Assembly (NCBI GenBank): GCA_963841845.1
Contig: CAWJEG010000013.1
Location: forward strand, 372,001 to 436,000
From: CAVVGZ01 sp963841845
GTDB taxonomy: Bacteria; Chloroflexota; Anaerolineae; Anaerolineales; Anaerolineaceae
Direction of reading: 5' to 3'
DNA length: 64,000 nucleotides
Part shown: one piece after another, positions 36,221-45,766 of the stretch
How the letters are laid out: every line of letters starts with the position of its first letter
How positions within the stretch are numbered: position 1 is the stretch's first letter
Program-made: the position numbers and the translations under genes
Notes under the pieces: generated by a model
Told to the model about the DNA's origin: nothing
Database searches by the model: none
Seen by the model: the letters and a program-made list of their open reading frames with translations, nothing else

Positions 36221-37646
36221 CTATTGTCCTCGTAATCCGAATACCTGTCCGACAGTCCGGACCATGATGGTTATATCCATAATTATATTTCGATGTTTTA
36301 TGTAATAGAGGTCATATTCAAGTTTTACCGCTGTATCTCCAATTGTAGCTGCGTAGCCAAAATTTATTTGAGCCCATCCCGTAAGACCCGGTTTTGCTAA
36401 GAGCCTGGCTCTATAAAATGGTACATTATTTTGAAGCTGCTCAACCAGTTCCGATCGTTCTGCTCTTGGTCCGACAATACTCATATCGCCATTTAAAATA
36501 TTTAGAAATTGGGGAAACTCGTCGATATGGCTTTTTCGGAGCACATTTCCAACTCGAGTAATCCGTTCATCATTCCTTTCAGCCGGGCGCGCTTTTCCGT
36601 CCTTTTCGGCATCCTGTTTCATAGTTCGAAATTTTAATATTTTATACATACACCCATTTTTTCCAAGTCGATTCTGCGTATAAAATAATGGGAATCCAGT
36701 ATCCAGGAAAATCGCAATAGAAATAATGGGGAATAAAATGATTAAGATGACTAAACCGATCAGACTTCCACATAAATCAATAAGCCTTTTTACCAGCTCA
36801 TAAAACTGGCTGGCGTGGGCATAATCCACAAAAGATCGCAAGACCCAATCTGAATCCAGGAGAGTAATCGGTACGCGTCCTAACAATTCCTCGTACATGA
36901 TTGGCATGGTTGTTACTTCAATTCCTCGCTCTTCAGCAAAAAATATCTCTTGGAATGATTCAGGCTCCATAGTACCTGAAATTGCAAGTATGATATTGGA
37001 AATATTCTCTTTTTCGCTTATCTTTAATTAATTCGGAACATTTCCCCAGGACAGGGACCCCTGAAATTGACCGGCCAACCTTACTGATATCATCATCCAC
37101 ATAACCAACCAGAATAAATGGCGGGGGTTTAATCTCTTGAACTACCTTTGCAAGGGTCGATCCTGAACGGCCGGCACCGACGATTAAAACACGGCGCATA
37201 AACCGGGGTGCATTAAATATCCTGATATATAGCAACCGCCAAAATAAAGTTAATAAAGAGGTACAAATAATATAGACCGCTACGCTGAACCTTGGCAGGG
37301 AGTTCGGTGCGGAGCTGAAATAGATAAAAAGATAAAAAACCGTGCTGATTGCACCCGCTACTGCAATCCCGATAATTGTATCTTTCCGGCGGCTCGCCCT
37401 GCGAATGTCGTACAATTCGATTAACAGCAGAACCCATAAGAATGGGAGTGAGTAATACCAAACCGGTGGTCGGTATTGTAAAAACTCTGTTGAGAAATTA
37501 AACCAGTCCCGGTTTCCCCAAAGCATAAGCGCAATAATTAATGCCAAGAAAGCGGCAATCAGGTCCCCGATTACCAAAATGGTGCGGCGTTCCCCATCTT
37601 TTAAACGCCAAAATATTGGGTTATTCACCGTGTTGATCGTTGCCAT
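36221..37646 (-). CDS. Undecaprenyl-phosphate sugar phosphotransferase, frameshifted
   Basis: This enzyme class starts lipid-linked polysaccharide assembly by moving a sugar phosphate to undecaprenyl phosphate. Two frames join into about 474 residues if one base is dropped near 37022 (ATT AAA [G] ATA), restoring LIKISEKENISNIILAIS. The N-terminus has about four membrane segments and a nucleotide-binding-like region (VLIVGAGRSGSTLAKV). The C-terminal catalytic domain has KRLIDLCGSLIGLVIL, KFRTMKQDAEKDG, RKSHIDEFPQFLNILNGDMS, VGPRAER and KPGLTGWAQINFGY, all hallmarks of bacterial sugar transferases. It is in the same operon as the dehydratase. Confidence 0.9.
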
Positions 37647-37657
37647 ATTCTAAAGAA

Positions 37658-38653
37658 TCATTTTCCAACCACTGATTTTATCAAACTATTCCAAAAACCT
37701 GCTCCCCAGAATATATGCATGATTGCTGTAGCTAGTGGTACCCCAACCATGAGTGAATATTTTTTTTGTCCAAATGCGGATGGTATGGCTCCAATCAACA
37801 ACAATAGAGTATAAATGGATAATAATATGAGCAGCAAGATCCAGGCCATTCTAATAAAAATACCAGATAGGGCGAGAAAAGAAATTCCAGCAACAAAGAG
37901 CGGGGGTAATGCCTGACGCCACCGAATCGTTTTTGGGTATCGCGCAAGCATTTTTAATTTCCAGAATCCATACCTCCAGTATTGTTTTGCGAGCGATGGA
38001 AAATTCGACCTTGCAAAATAAATGGATTTAATTTGCGGATTGAACCAGATCTTTCCACCAGAAAGTCGTATCCGGGTATTAAACTCATAATCCTCATTGG
38101 TTAAAAGCGTTTCATCGAAGTATCCGATTTCATCGAATAGCTTACGCGCATATGATCCAAATGGAACTGTATCCACATAACCGGGCTGATTGCTGTACCG
38201 ATAACGTGCATCCCCCACTGCAAACGGGTGTGATGCAGCTGTTGCAATTGATTTCGCCACCCAACCGTCATCACCAGGCATTATCTCCCAAATTCCACCC
38301 ACATTTTGACCTTTGTTATCTTCTAAATCATTGATACATAACGCAATATAATCTTCCGCTGGAACACTATGCGCATCCAACCGCACAATGAAGGTACCGG
38401 TGGATGCTCTCAGCGCGCTATTAAGTCCTGCCGGAATACTCCGTAATTTATTCTCCACTACCTGAATTTCAATATTCCTGTGTGATTCTTGAAATAGGTG
38501 AATTTTTTCAAAGGTTCGATCGGTGGATCCCCCATCGGCAATAATAATTTCCAAATCCTTCAATGGAAATGTTTGCCTGTATATAGCATCCAACAATAAA
38601 TGTATTGTGTTTTGCTCGTTATAACATGGGATAATGACAGATACCTTCGGCAT
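37658..38653 (-). CDS. Family 2 glycosyltransferase with C-terminal membrane segments
   Basis: A 331-residue GT2 (ExoA-like succinoglycan-type) glycosyltransferase. The N-terminal GT-A domain shows VSVIIPCYNEQNTIHLLLDA, IIADGGSTDRTFE, NSALRASTGTFIVRLDAHS and DEIGYFDETLLTNEDYEF. Two or three C-terminal hydrophobic segments anchor it in the membrane. It is the first gene of the envelope operon 38653-32196. No promoter is clear in the 285-bp gap upstream, which separates it from cydB. Confidence 0.9.
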   Translation of the reverse strand: MPKVSVIIPCYNEQNTIHLLLDAIYRQTFPLKDLEIIIADGGSTDRTFEKIHLFQESHRNIEIQVVENKLRSIPAGLNSALRASTGTFIVRLDAHSVPAEDYIALCINDLEDNKGQNVGGIWEIMPGDDGWVAKSIATAASHPFAVGDARYRYSNQPGYVDTVPFGSYARKLFDEIGYFDETLLTNEDYEFNTRIRLSGGKIWFNPQIKSIYFARSNFPSLAKQYWRYGFWKLKMLARYPKTIRWRQALPPLFVAGISFLALSGIFIRMAWILLLILLSIYTLLLLIGAIPSAFGQKKYSLMVGVPLATAIMHIFWGAGFWNSLIKSVVGK

Positions 38654-38938
38654 TTAACCCCAGCAATATTTTTCATTTGTTTTATTAATATATCCTCTAA
38701 TAATAGTATCGCTTTCATCTTTTTGGAGCAAAAAAAGATCCGTTGGTTTCAATTTCCTATCCTGAAAGAATTAAATTTGGTTTGATGAATTAACAATTGC
38801 TGGATTTAACGACACATCATTCGGGAATGACGGCTGAATTTAGATGATTTCCAAATTCGACATCAAGATTTTGATAGATACCAACATATCGTTCGGTTAT
38901 GATACGTTATTAGAACATACCAATTTATTTTAATTGAT

Positions 38939-39955
38939 CTAATATTCCAATTTTCGAGAATTCTCGGAAACTCTATTCCGAAATATCCAGTATGACCAGC
39001 CTTGATAGACAAGGACAAGTGGTAAGAATATCAATGCAATTACACTCATAGCAGCCAATGTCTTCGGACCAGAAGCGCTGTTAGCAATTGTCAATGAGTA
39101 TAGTGGATTGAGGCTGGATACCATCAATCTGGGATAAAGTGAAAGAAACATAGCTGCAAAATAAGCAGCGATTGTACCTGAGGTTAATACAAATGCACTG
39201 CCCATTTTATTTGTTTTGATCAACCAACCTGCACATACCGATAATAAGATTGCCGCTATGAACATCAATTCAGGAAGATAACCTGGTTTTGTCACGATAT
39301 CTGTCACAAAAAATGAGGCGATTGTAAAAACCAGCAACATCATCACATTCGGAATCCAGAGTTTCCTTGCAACGGATTTGCTATTCTCCAGAAGATTTCC
39401 ATCCGTCTTTAAAGTCAGGAAAATCGCTCCCTGAAGTGTAAACGCAATTAGGGTAAATAATCCACCCGTTATGGCATAGAGATTAATTAAATTCCAGAAT
39501 CCTCCTACATACTGCATATTTTGATCAATAGGGACACCTTTAACAATATTTGAAAAGGCTACCCCCCAGAGGAATGATGGTACAAAACTTCCAATAAATA
39601 TTGCCCAATCCCATGCGTTTCGCCAGATGGGATTTTCATCCTTGCTTCGAAATTCAAAAGCTACCCCCCTTAAAATTAAAGTCACCAGGATGAGTAATAA
39701 AGGCAGATAAAATCCACTGAACAATGTAGCGTACCAATCTGGAAAAGCTGCAAAGGTCATCGCGCCAGCAGTAATCAACCATACCTCATTCCCATCCCAA
39801 TGTGGACCAATAGTATTAAGAAGTACCCTTTTTTGATGATCAGACTTTCCAAGAAATGGTAAAAGAATCCCGACTCCGAAATCAAATCCTTCGAGGATAA
39901 AATAGCCAATAAAAAGAAAGGCAATCAGTAAAAACCAGAGAGATCCCAAATCCAT
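38939..39955 (-). CDS. cydB: Cytochrome bd ubiquinol oxidase subunit II
   Basis: A 338-residue membrane protein with the CydB motifs FILEGFDFGVGILLPFLGK, NTIGPHWDGNEVWLITAG and FPDWYATLFSGFYLPL in the first third, and about eight hydrophobic segments. With CydA it forms the bd oxidase that reduces oxygen at high affinity and builds proton-motive force without pumping. It follows cydA by 27 nt. No CydX-like small subunit is visible downstream. Confidence 0.96.
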   Translation of the reverse strand: MDLGSLWFLLIAFLFIGYFILEGFDFGVGILLPFLGKSDHQKRVLLNTIGPHWDGNEVWLITAGAMTFAAFPDWYATLFSGFYLPLLLILVTLILRGVAFEFRSKDENPIWRNAWDWAIFIGSFVPSFLWGVAFSNIVKGVPIDQNMQYVGGFWNLINLYAITGGLFTLIAFTLQGAIFLTLKTDGNLLENSKSVARKLWIPNVMMLLVFTIASFFVTDIVTKPGYLPELMFIAAILLSVCAGWLIKTNKMGSAFVLTSGTIAAYFAAMFLSLYPRLMVSSLNPLYSLTIANSASGPKTLAAMSVIALIFLPLVLVYQGWSYWIFRNRVSENSRKLEY

Positions 39956-39982
39956 TTAAGTTCTCCTTTTTCGTGGTGGAGT

Positions 39983-41338
39983 TCAGGAATTTTCTAAATT
40001 GCTTGATTGTGTTGAGACATTCCTGGCATATTTTGCCAGCAGGAAAATATCCGCAGCAATTAGAATGCCGTAGAGTGTTGTAAATAATATCAATGAAGTC
40101 AGGACCATTCCTACAGTAATATTGGGAGATACTGCGTCAGATGTTTTCATTACTCCAAAAGCCACCCACGGTTGGCGACCGATTTCCGTAAGAATCCAGC
40201 CTGAAGAATTTGCTAAATAAGGAACTGCAATAAAAAGAGGGGTATATCTGGAAAACTTAAATGCAGCTGGTTCATCTTTTCTTAAACTTCTGAAGAGATA
40301 AAATGCTGCTACAATAAGCATCAAGAATCCACTTCCGACCATAATCCTGAAACTCCAATAGGTGATCGTAATTGGGGGAGAATAATCACCTGGCCCATAC
40401 TTTGCAGCATATTCTTTCTGTAAATCAATGATCCCTTTTACTTCCCCGTTAAACCGGTCATATGCCAGGAAAGATAGTAAATTAGGAATGCGGATCGAGA
40501 TAATATCACGCATCTCAACTTCATCAGGGATGGTAAATAAGGATAATGATGCAGGATCTTCCGTTTCCCATAGTGCTTCTGCCGATGCCATTTTCATCGG
40601 TTGGGTGGCTACCATGTGTTGTGCCTGTCTATGTCCAACGAGTATTACCAACAGCACCGATATAAAACCAAAGACACTGGCAATCCGCAGGGAGCGGGTG
40701 AACATATCTACATCATTCTTTCTAACAAGGTGGAACACGCTGATTCCCATCATAAAGAAGGAAGCTGTTACAAAACCGGAAAAAAGTGTGTGAGGGAACT
40801 GGTACCAGAGAGTAGGGTTGGTAATCAATGCGGAAAAGTCCGTCATAATTGCCTGATCCCCTACGACGACATAACCAACTGGTTGCTGCATGAACGAGTT
40901 TGCTATCAATATCCAAAATGCTGAGATAGTCGATCCCACAGCTACAAGCCATATCGAAGCCAGGTGGATTCCTTTTGGTAAGATTTCCCAGCCAAAAATC
41001 CAGATGCCTAAAAAAACTGATTCCAGAAAGAAACCGAGTAATGCATCCAGTGCCAGAGGTGCCCCAAATATATTCCCTACAAAGCGTGAAAACTCAGACC
41101 AGTTCATTCCAAACTGGAACTCCATGACTAGACCGGTTACTACCCCCATCGCAAAATTTATCAGGAAGAGTTTCCCCCAAAATTTCGTCATCTTTTTATA
41201 TATTTCATTGCCAGTAACAACATACTGAGTTTGAATGAATGCCACAAGGAAGGATAATCCGATAGTGAGTGGTACAAAGAAGAAATGATAAACCGATGTG
41301 ATCCCAAATTGCCATCGGGATAGAATAGTTATGTCCAT
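39983..41338 (-). CDS. cydA: Cytochrome bd ubiquinol oxidase subunit I
   Basis: A 451-residue membrane protein with about nine hydrophobic segments. It carries an axial heme His in SVYHFFFVPLTIGLSF, the Q-loop region, then SGFVTASFFMMGIS and GWILTEIGRQPWVAFGVMKT near the C-terminus with its quinol/heme residues. It binds hemes b558, b595 and d. CydDC, needed for bd maturation, is at 44013-47537, so the system is locally complete. A short hairpin lies upstream at 41384-41405, between this gene and divergent prfA. Confidence 0.96.
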   Translation of the reverse strand: MDITILSRWQFGITSVYHFFFVPLTIGLSFLVAFIQTQYVVTGNEIYKKMTKFWGKLFLINFAMGVVTGLVMEFQFGMNWSEFSRFVGNIFGAPLALDALLGFFLESVFLGIWIFGWEILPKGIHLASIWLVAVGSTISAFWILIANSFMQQPVGYVVVGDQAIMTDFSALITNPTLWYQFPHTLFSGFVTASFFMMGISVFHLVRKNDVDMFTRSLRIASVFGFISVLLVILVGHRQAQHMVATQPMKMASAEALWETEDPASLSLFTIPDEVEMRDIISIRIPNLLSFLAYDRFNGEVKGIIDLQKEYAAKYGPGDYSPPITITYWSFRIMVGSGFLMLIVAAFYLFRSLRKDEPAAFKFSRYTPLFIAVPYLANSSGWILTEIGRQPWVAFGVMKTSDAVSPNITVGMVLTSLILFTTLYGILIAADIFLLAKYARNVSTQSSNLENS

Positions 41339-41383
41339 TCGATCTCCTCAGAATTTAAAACTGATTATAATTATAACTTCTAT

Positions 41384-41405
41384 AAGGCATAAATGTGCCT
41401 TTTTT
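41384..41405 (+). promoter_or_regulatory. Hairpin with T-tract upstream of prfA
   Basis: A perfect stem (AAGGCA with TGCCTT, loop TAAATG) is followed by four further T. It lies between divergent cydA and prfA, about 45 nt ahead of the prfA start, where no gene needs terminating on the plus strand. It could attenuate the prfA leader. Confidence 0.4.
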
Positions 41406-41450
41406 AAAGATTAAAATCTAAATGAAAGTATGATTTGAGGTTTGTGTTGT

Positions 41451-42519
41451 ATGTTGGATAAATTAAAAGCCATTGAAAATCGGTTCCAGGAAATCAACCA
41501 ACAACTTGAAGAAACCGGTGAGGATTATATGCGCGCCATGGAATTATCCAAAGAACGCGCCGAACTGGAACCAGTCATTCAAAAAGCAACGGAATATCAC
41601 CATGTCCTCGAGAGTATAGAAGAAGCCAGATCACTCGAGAATTCCCAGGATGAGGAAATGCAAGCCTTAGCCCATGGTTGAGTTGGAAGAATTGAAACCA
41701 GATGCAGAACGATTGGAGAAAGAAATCAAAGGTTTACTTATTCCCCGTGATCCTCGAGATCAGAAAAATGTCATCATGGAAATCCGGGCAGGAACTGGTG
41801 GGGATGAAGCCGGTCTATTTGCTGCTGATTTGTTCAGAATGTATAACCGGTTCAGTGAAAGAAAAGGATGGTCTCTTGAAATACTCTCCGCCAGCGAAAC
41901 AGGTGTCGGGGGATTAAAAGAAATTGTATTGCTTATAAAAGGTCGGGGTGCTTATTCACAGCTGAAATTTGAATCTGGCGTTCATAGGGTTCAGCGTATT
42001 CCTGTTACGGAATCTTCCGGAAGGATTCATACATCGACCATAACTGTTGCAGTGTTGGCAGAGGTGGATGATGTTGATATTGATATTCCGGAGAGTGACA
42101 TCAAAATCGATGTTTTCAAGTCGGCTGGTGCAGGCGGCCAAAATGTGCAGAAGAATTCCACTGCTATACGCATCACCCACTTTCCAACTGGTATTGTGAT
42201 AGCCTGTCAGGATGAACGTTCCCAGCTTCAAAACAAATTAAGGGCAATGAGTATTCTGAGAGCCAGGCTTTTCGATATGGAACTAGAGAAAAGGCAGAAA
42301 GAGGTTGCCGATAACCGCCGGTCTCAAATTGGTACAGGTGAAAGAGCGGAGAAAATCCGCACTTACAATTTTCCCCAATCTCGGGTGACCGATCACCGAA
42401 TCAACCTTTCTTCTTTTAATTTGCCAGCTGTCCTTGATGGTGATCTGGATGATTTTATTGGGGAGTTATCCATGAAAGAAGAGTCCGATCGTCTTGCAAT
42501 GGTTGGAATGGAGGCCTAA
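41451..42519 (+). CDS. prfA: Peptide chain release factor 1, frameshifted
   Basis: RF1 ends translation at UAG and UAA. The two frames join into about 355 residues, the normal length, if one base is dropped near 41673 (TTA GCC [C] ATG), or equally two codons later at GGT TGA. The N-terminal helical part (KLKAIENRFQEINQQL) precedes the core: EIRAGTGGDEAGLFAADLFRMY (the GGQ-domain approach), GAGGQNVQKNSTAIRITHFPTG with the catalytic GGQ, and the codon-recognition segment near 190. The start follows TTTGAGG by about 10 nt. prmC, whose product methylates this GGQ, comes next. The essential role makes a real break unlikely. Confidence 0.92.
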
Positions 42520-42523
42520 GAAC

Positions 42524-43381
42524 ATTAACATCCAAGCCTGGCTGATCTCAGCCGCTCAGGTACTGGATGGAAAATCCCAATTTCCCCGGATGGAAACCCA
42601 GGTGATTCTGGCTCATTATATGAATAAATCAAAAACCTGGATTATTGCCCATCCGCAGGAGAAGATTCCTGATTCTATTCTCGGACTTCTTGATCAAGCA
42701 ATAATCAGGCTGTCTAATGGAGAACCGCTTGCGTATATTACCGGTATACGTGAATTTTTTTGCCTGCCATTTTTTGTCTCACCGGCAACCCTGATTCCCC
42801 GCCCGGAAACAGAGCTCATGGTCGAGAAGGCTATCCAATGGCTGCAATTTTATCCGGAAGCAAAACTATGCGCTGATATCGGAACAGGCTGTGGCTGCAT
42901 TGCTGTCAGCATCGCAAAATCAATTCTGGGCATAAATTTCCTGGCCGTGGACGTCTCTCATAATGCGCTGCTGATGGCCAGGAGAAACATCCTTCAACAC
43001 GGGCTTTCAAATCGAATCCATCTCATTCAGGGGAATTTTTTAAATTTCCTTGGTGGGAAGGTGGATTTAATCTGTGCCAACCTGCCCTACATCCCAACCC
43101 TAAGTTTAAATAAATTGGAAACAACCAGATACGAACCTCGTTTAGCACTCGATGGAGGAACAGATGGTTTGGTTTTTATCCGGGAATTACTCGAAAAATC
43201 AAAAATTTGGCTTCGGAATCCGGGATTATTACTTGTTGAGTTCGAATCCGGGCAGGAAGACAGGCTTTATAAAATCGCATGCTTCCAATTTCCTTCAGAG
43301 TGGATAACCATCCATCAAGATCTTGCTGGCAAACCCCGCTTGCTAAAAATTAACACGTCTGCGGGTAGAACTCAACATTAA
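42524..43381 (+). CDS. prmC: Peptide chain release factor N5-glutamine methyltransferase
   Basis: PrmC methylates the glutamine of the release-factor GGQ motif. The protein has an N-terminal helical domain (NIQAWLISAAQVLDG onwards, then GEPLAYITGIREFFCLPFFVS), TLIPRPETELMVEKA, the SAM-binding motif CADIGTGCGCIAVSIA, and CANLPYIP (family NPPY, here NLPY). The frame stays open from a TTG at 42494 inside prfA, but GGAGG at 42510-42514 is ideally placed 9 nt ahead of an ATT codon at 42524, where family proteins normally begin. I prefer that start but it is unusual. prmC directly follows prfA and is followed by tsaC. Confidence 0.88.
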   Translation: MNIQAWLISAAQVLDGKSQFPRMETQVILAHYMNKSKTWIIAHPQEKIPDSILGLLDQAIIRLSNGEPLAYITGIREFFCLPFFVSPATLIPRPETELMVEKAIQWLQFYPEAKLCADIGTGCGCIAVSIAKSILGINFLAVDVSHNALLMARRNILQHGLSNRIHLIQGNFLNFLGGKVDLICANLPYIPTLSLNKLETTRYEPRLALDGGTDGLVFIRELLEKSKIWLRNPGLLLVEFESGQEDRLYKIACFQFPSEWITIHQDLAGKPRLLKINTSAGRTQH

Positions 43382-43389
43382 GGGATAAA

Positions 43390-44016
43390 ATGGCAATTAT
43401 CTTGCCCTTGACTGATCCAATGTGTATTCCAACAGCATCCTGGTTGCTCGGGAATGATGAAATTATTGCTTTTCCAACGGATACGGTATATGGGATTGGA
43501 GGTAATTTATATTCGTCTGAGGCAATTAAAAAGTTGTATCAGGTAAAAACCCGCAGCCATCAGAAAGCAATTGCTGTATTAATTGGGAATTTAGATCAAC
43601 TCACCCTGATCACGAATAATCTATCGCCCATTGCCGCAATGCTGGCTTCCAAGTATTGGCCAGGTCCACTTACTCTGGTACTTCCAAAATTAGAAGGATT
43701 GCCTGATAATTTATCCCCCTTCCCAACTGTTGGCATCCGAATGCCGGATCATTGGTTTGCCATTGAATTATTAAATTCTACAGGTCCCCTGGCAACAACC
43801 TCTGCAAATATTTCCGGTCAAAAAGATCTGGTTACTTGCAGCGAAGTCATCGACCAGTTGGGAGAAAAAATTAAATTAATATTTGACGGGGGAAAAACTC
43901 CAGGGGGAATACCATCCACGGTAGTTGATTGCACCCAACCATATCCTGTTATCCTCCGTGAGGGAGGCATATCGAAAATTGAAATAATGAAACTAATCAA
44001 GCCGGGGATGGATTAA
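43390..44016 (+). CDS. tsaC: L-threonylcarbamoyladenylate synthase (YrdC/Sua5 type)
   Basis: The enzyme makes threonylcarbamoyl-AMP for the t6A modification of tRNAs that read ANN codons. The 208-residue protein has the YrdC-domain features: EIIAFPTDTVYGIGGN, KTRSHQKAIAVLIG, YWPGPLTLVLPK, VGIRMPDHW, LATTSANISGQ and PGGIPSTVVDC then ILREGGIS. It lacks the extra C-terminal domain of full Sua5. The gene sits 8 nt after prmC, an arrangement seen in many bacteria. Its stop overlaps that of convergent cydC by a few bases. Confidence 0.95.
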   Translation: MAIILPLTDPMCIPTASWLLGNDEIIAFPTDTVYGIGGNLYSSEAIKKLYQVKTRSHQKAIAVLIGNLDQLTLITNNLSPIAAMLASKYWPGPLTLVLPKLEGLPDNLSPFPTVGIRMPDHWFAIELLNSTGPLATTSANISGQKDLVTCSEVIDQLGEKIKLIFDGGKTPGGIPSTVVDCTQPYPVILREGGISKIEIMKLIKPGMD

Positions 44017-45766
44017 CCCCCGCTCTCCCCATGATAAATTAACAGCTTGTTTTGAATATTCCACATTTGGTAATATGCACCTTCAAGATCGATCAAGTCT
44101 TTATGGGTTCCCCGTTCAATAATTGATCCATTAGATAGAAACAATATCTCATCCATGTCTTCCATATGAACCAGCCGGTGGGTTATCCAGAGAACTGAAT
44201 ATTTATTAATAATTGGTTTAATATCTAACCATAACCGGTTTTCGGAAATTGCATCCATATTTGCTGTAGGTTCGTCAAAGATCATCACCGCCGAATTCCT
44301 GAGCAGCATCCTTGCCAGGAGGATACGCTGTCTTTGTCCGGCACTGATTTGCCATCCATTTTCACCAATCCAGGTATTTAACTGGTCTGGTAGGCTCATT
44401 GCCCAATGATACAAATTTACATTTTTTAGGGCAGAAATAATTTCATCCTGGGTAGCCGAAGGATTAGCGATGGACAAATTGGCAGTGAGAGTTTTTGTAA
44501 ATATGTAGGATGAATTTGACATGATTGAAAAATGATTCCGTACCTGTTCCTGTTGGTACTTGTGGATTTCTATCGCCATCCAGGTATATTTCACATTCTT
44601 CAATATCCCAAAAACGCATCAGAATATTCACAATAGTGCTTTTTCCTGAACCAGTCGGTCCAACCAGTGCGGTTATTTTTCCCGGTACCAGGGAAAAATC
44701 AATGCCATTCAGGACGCTATTAGGTTCTCCAGGATATCGAAAACTTAGATTCGAAACCCTAATTTCACCGGAAAATTCTATTGGAACCGGATTTCCCGCA
44801 TTAATTTCAACCTGATTGCTAGAATTCAACAACATGAGGCGGTTGGCAGATTGACTGATTTTCGAGAGGATTTCTCCCGCAGTCCCCAGTGGAAATATTG
44901 CCTCAAAACATGCAATGGTGACAAGTGTTAATACAGCCAGGGTTACCCCATCTATCTGTTGTTTATCAACAAATTCCAGCCCAAGCCATAGAATTCCGAA
45001 CAAGGTAGCTCCAGGGATCAGAATGGATAAAAAAGTTGTTATACCCCTTTGTAATGCATAATCCTTTTCTATCGAATAAAATTCATCGTTTACACATGTT
45101 GAATTCATCGATCTTATTTTGCCAGGTCCCGTATGAATGGACATCCTCATTTCCATCTAACAGATCTTTTAAGATTCGACTGGATTCTCCCCGTAGTTGA
45201 ATCAATTTCCTGCCTGATTTATCTGTTGTATAAGCCGCCAGAACGAACATGCATAATCCACCCATGATCATCCCAGTAAGGATTATTGGGATGAGCCGGG
45301 AATTTATCCTTCCCATGAAAATAGTTACAAACACAGTAATTAAGATTGCTGTAATTGGAGGAGAGATAATCCGGATATACAAATCCTCCAGGGTCTCGAT
45401 ATCGGCAGTAATCCTTGCGAATAAATCGCCCTTTTGAAAGTTAATTTGTTGGGACGGCAGGAGATGCTCAAGAACATGATAAAACCAGAGGCGAATATCA
45501 GCCAAAAATCTTAAATTTACTGAATGAGACGCCAACCTTTCAAGGTACCGAAAAACACCACGGCTGATGCCAAATAATCGGACCCCTACAATTCCTATTT
45601 GCAGCGTAGAAAATGGAGGCTGAAGTGCTGCCTGAGCAATTATATATGCCGATGTACCCAATAAACCAATGCCAGCTGCTACAGCACCGAATGATAGCAA
45701 CGTCGATATGAGCATCCATTTTGAATATGGAATAAGGAATCTGCATAATCGAATTGTCGCCTTCAA
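44013..45766 (-). CDS. cydC: ABC transporter subunit CydC, frameshifted twice
   Basis: CydDC is an ABC exporter (thiol/heme related) needed to assemble cytochrome bd. Three frames join into about 583 residues when one base is dropped near 45097 (TTC AAC [A] TGT) and near 44574 (GAT GGC [G] ATA). Six hydrophobic segments are followed by a nucleotide-binding domain with Walker A VGPTGSGKST, signature ISAGQRQRILLARM, Walker B AVMIFDEPTANMD and switch His in WITHRL. The start is TTG, overlapping the cydD stop as TTGA. Both sequences required for ATPase action are intact. cydAB lies nearby on the same strand. Confidence 0.87.

Noticed and set aside
38654..38938. A CydX-like small subunit downstream of cydB
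   Set aside because: No short hydrophobic frame with a start and ribosome-binding site is visible on the minus strand.
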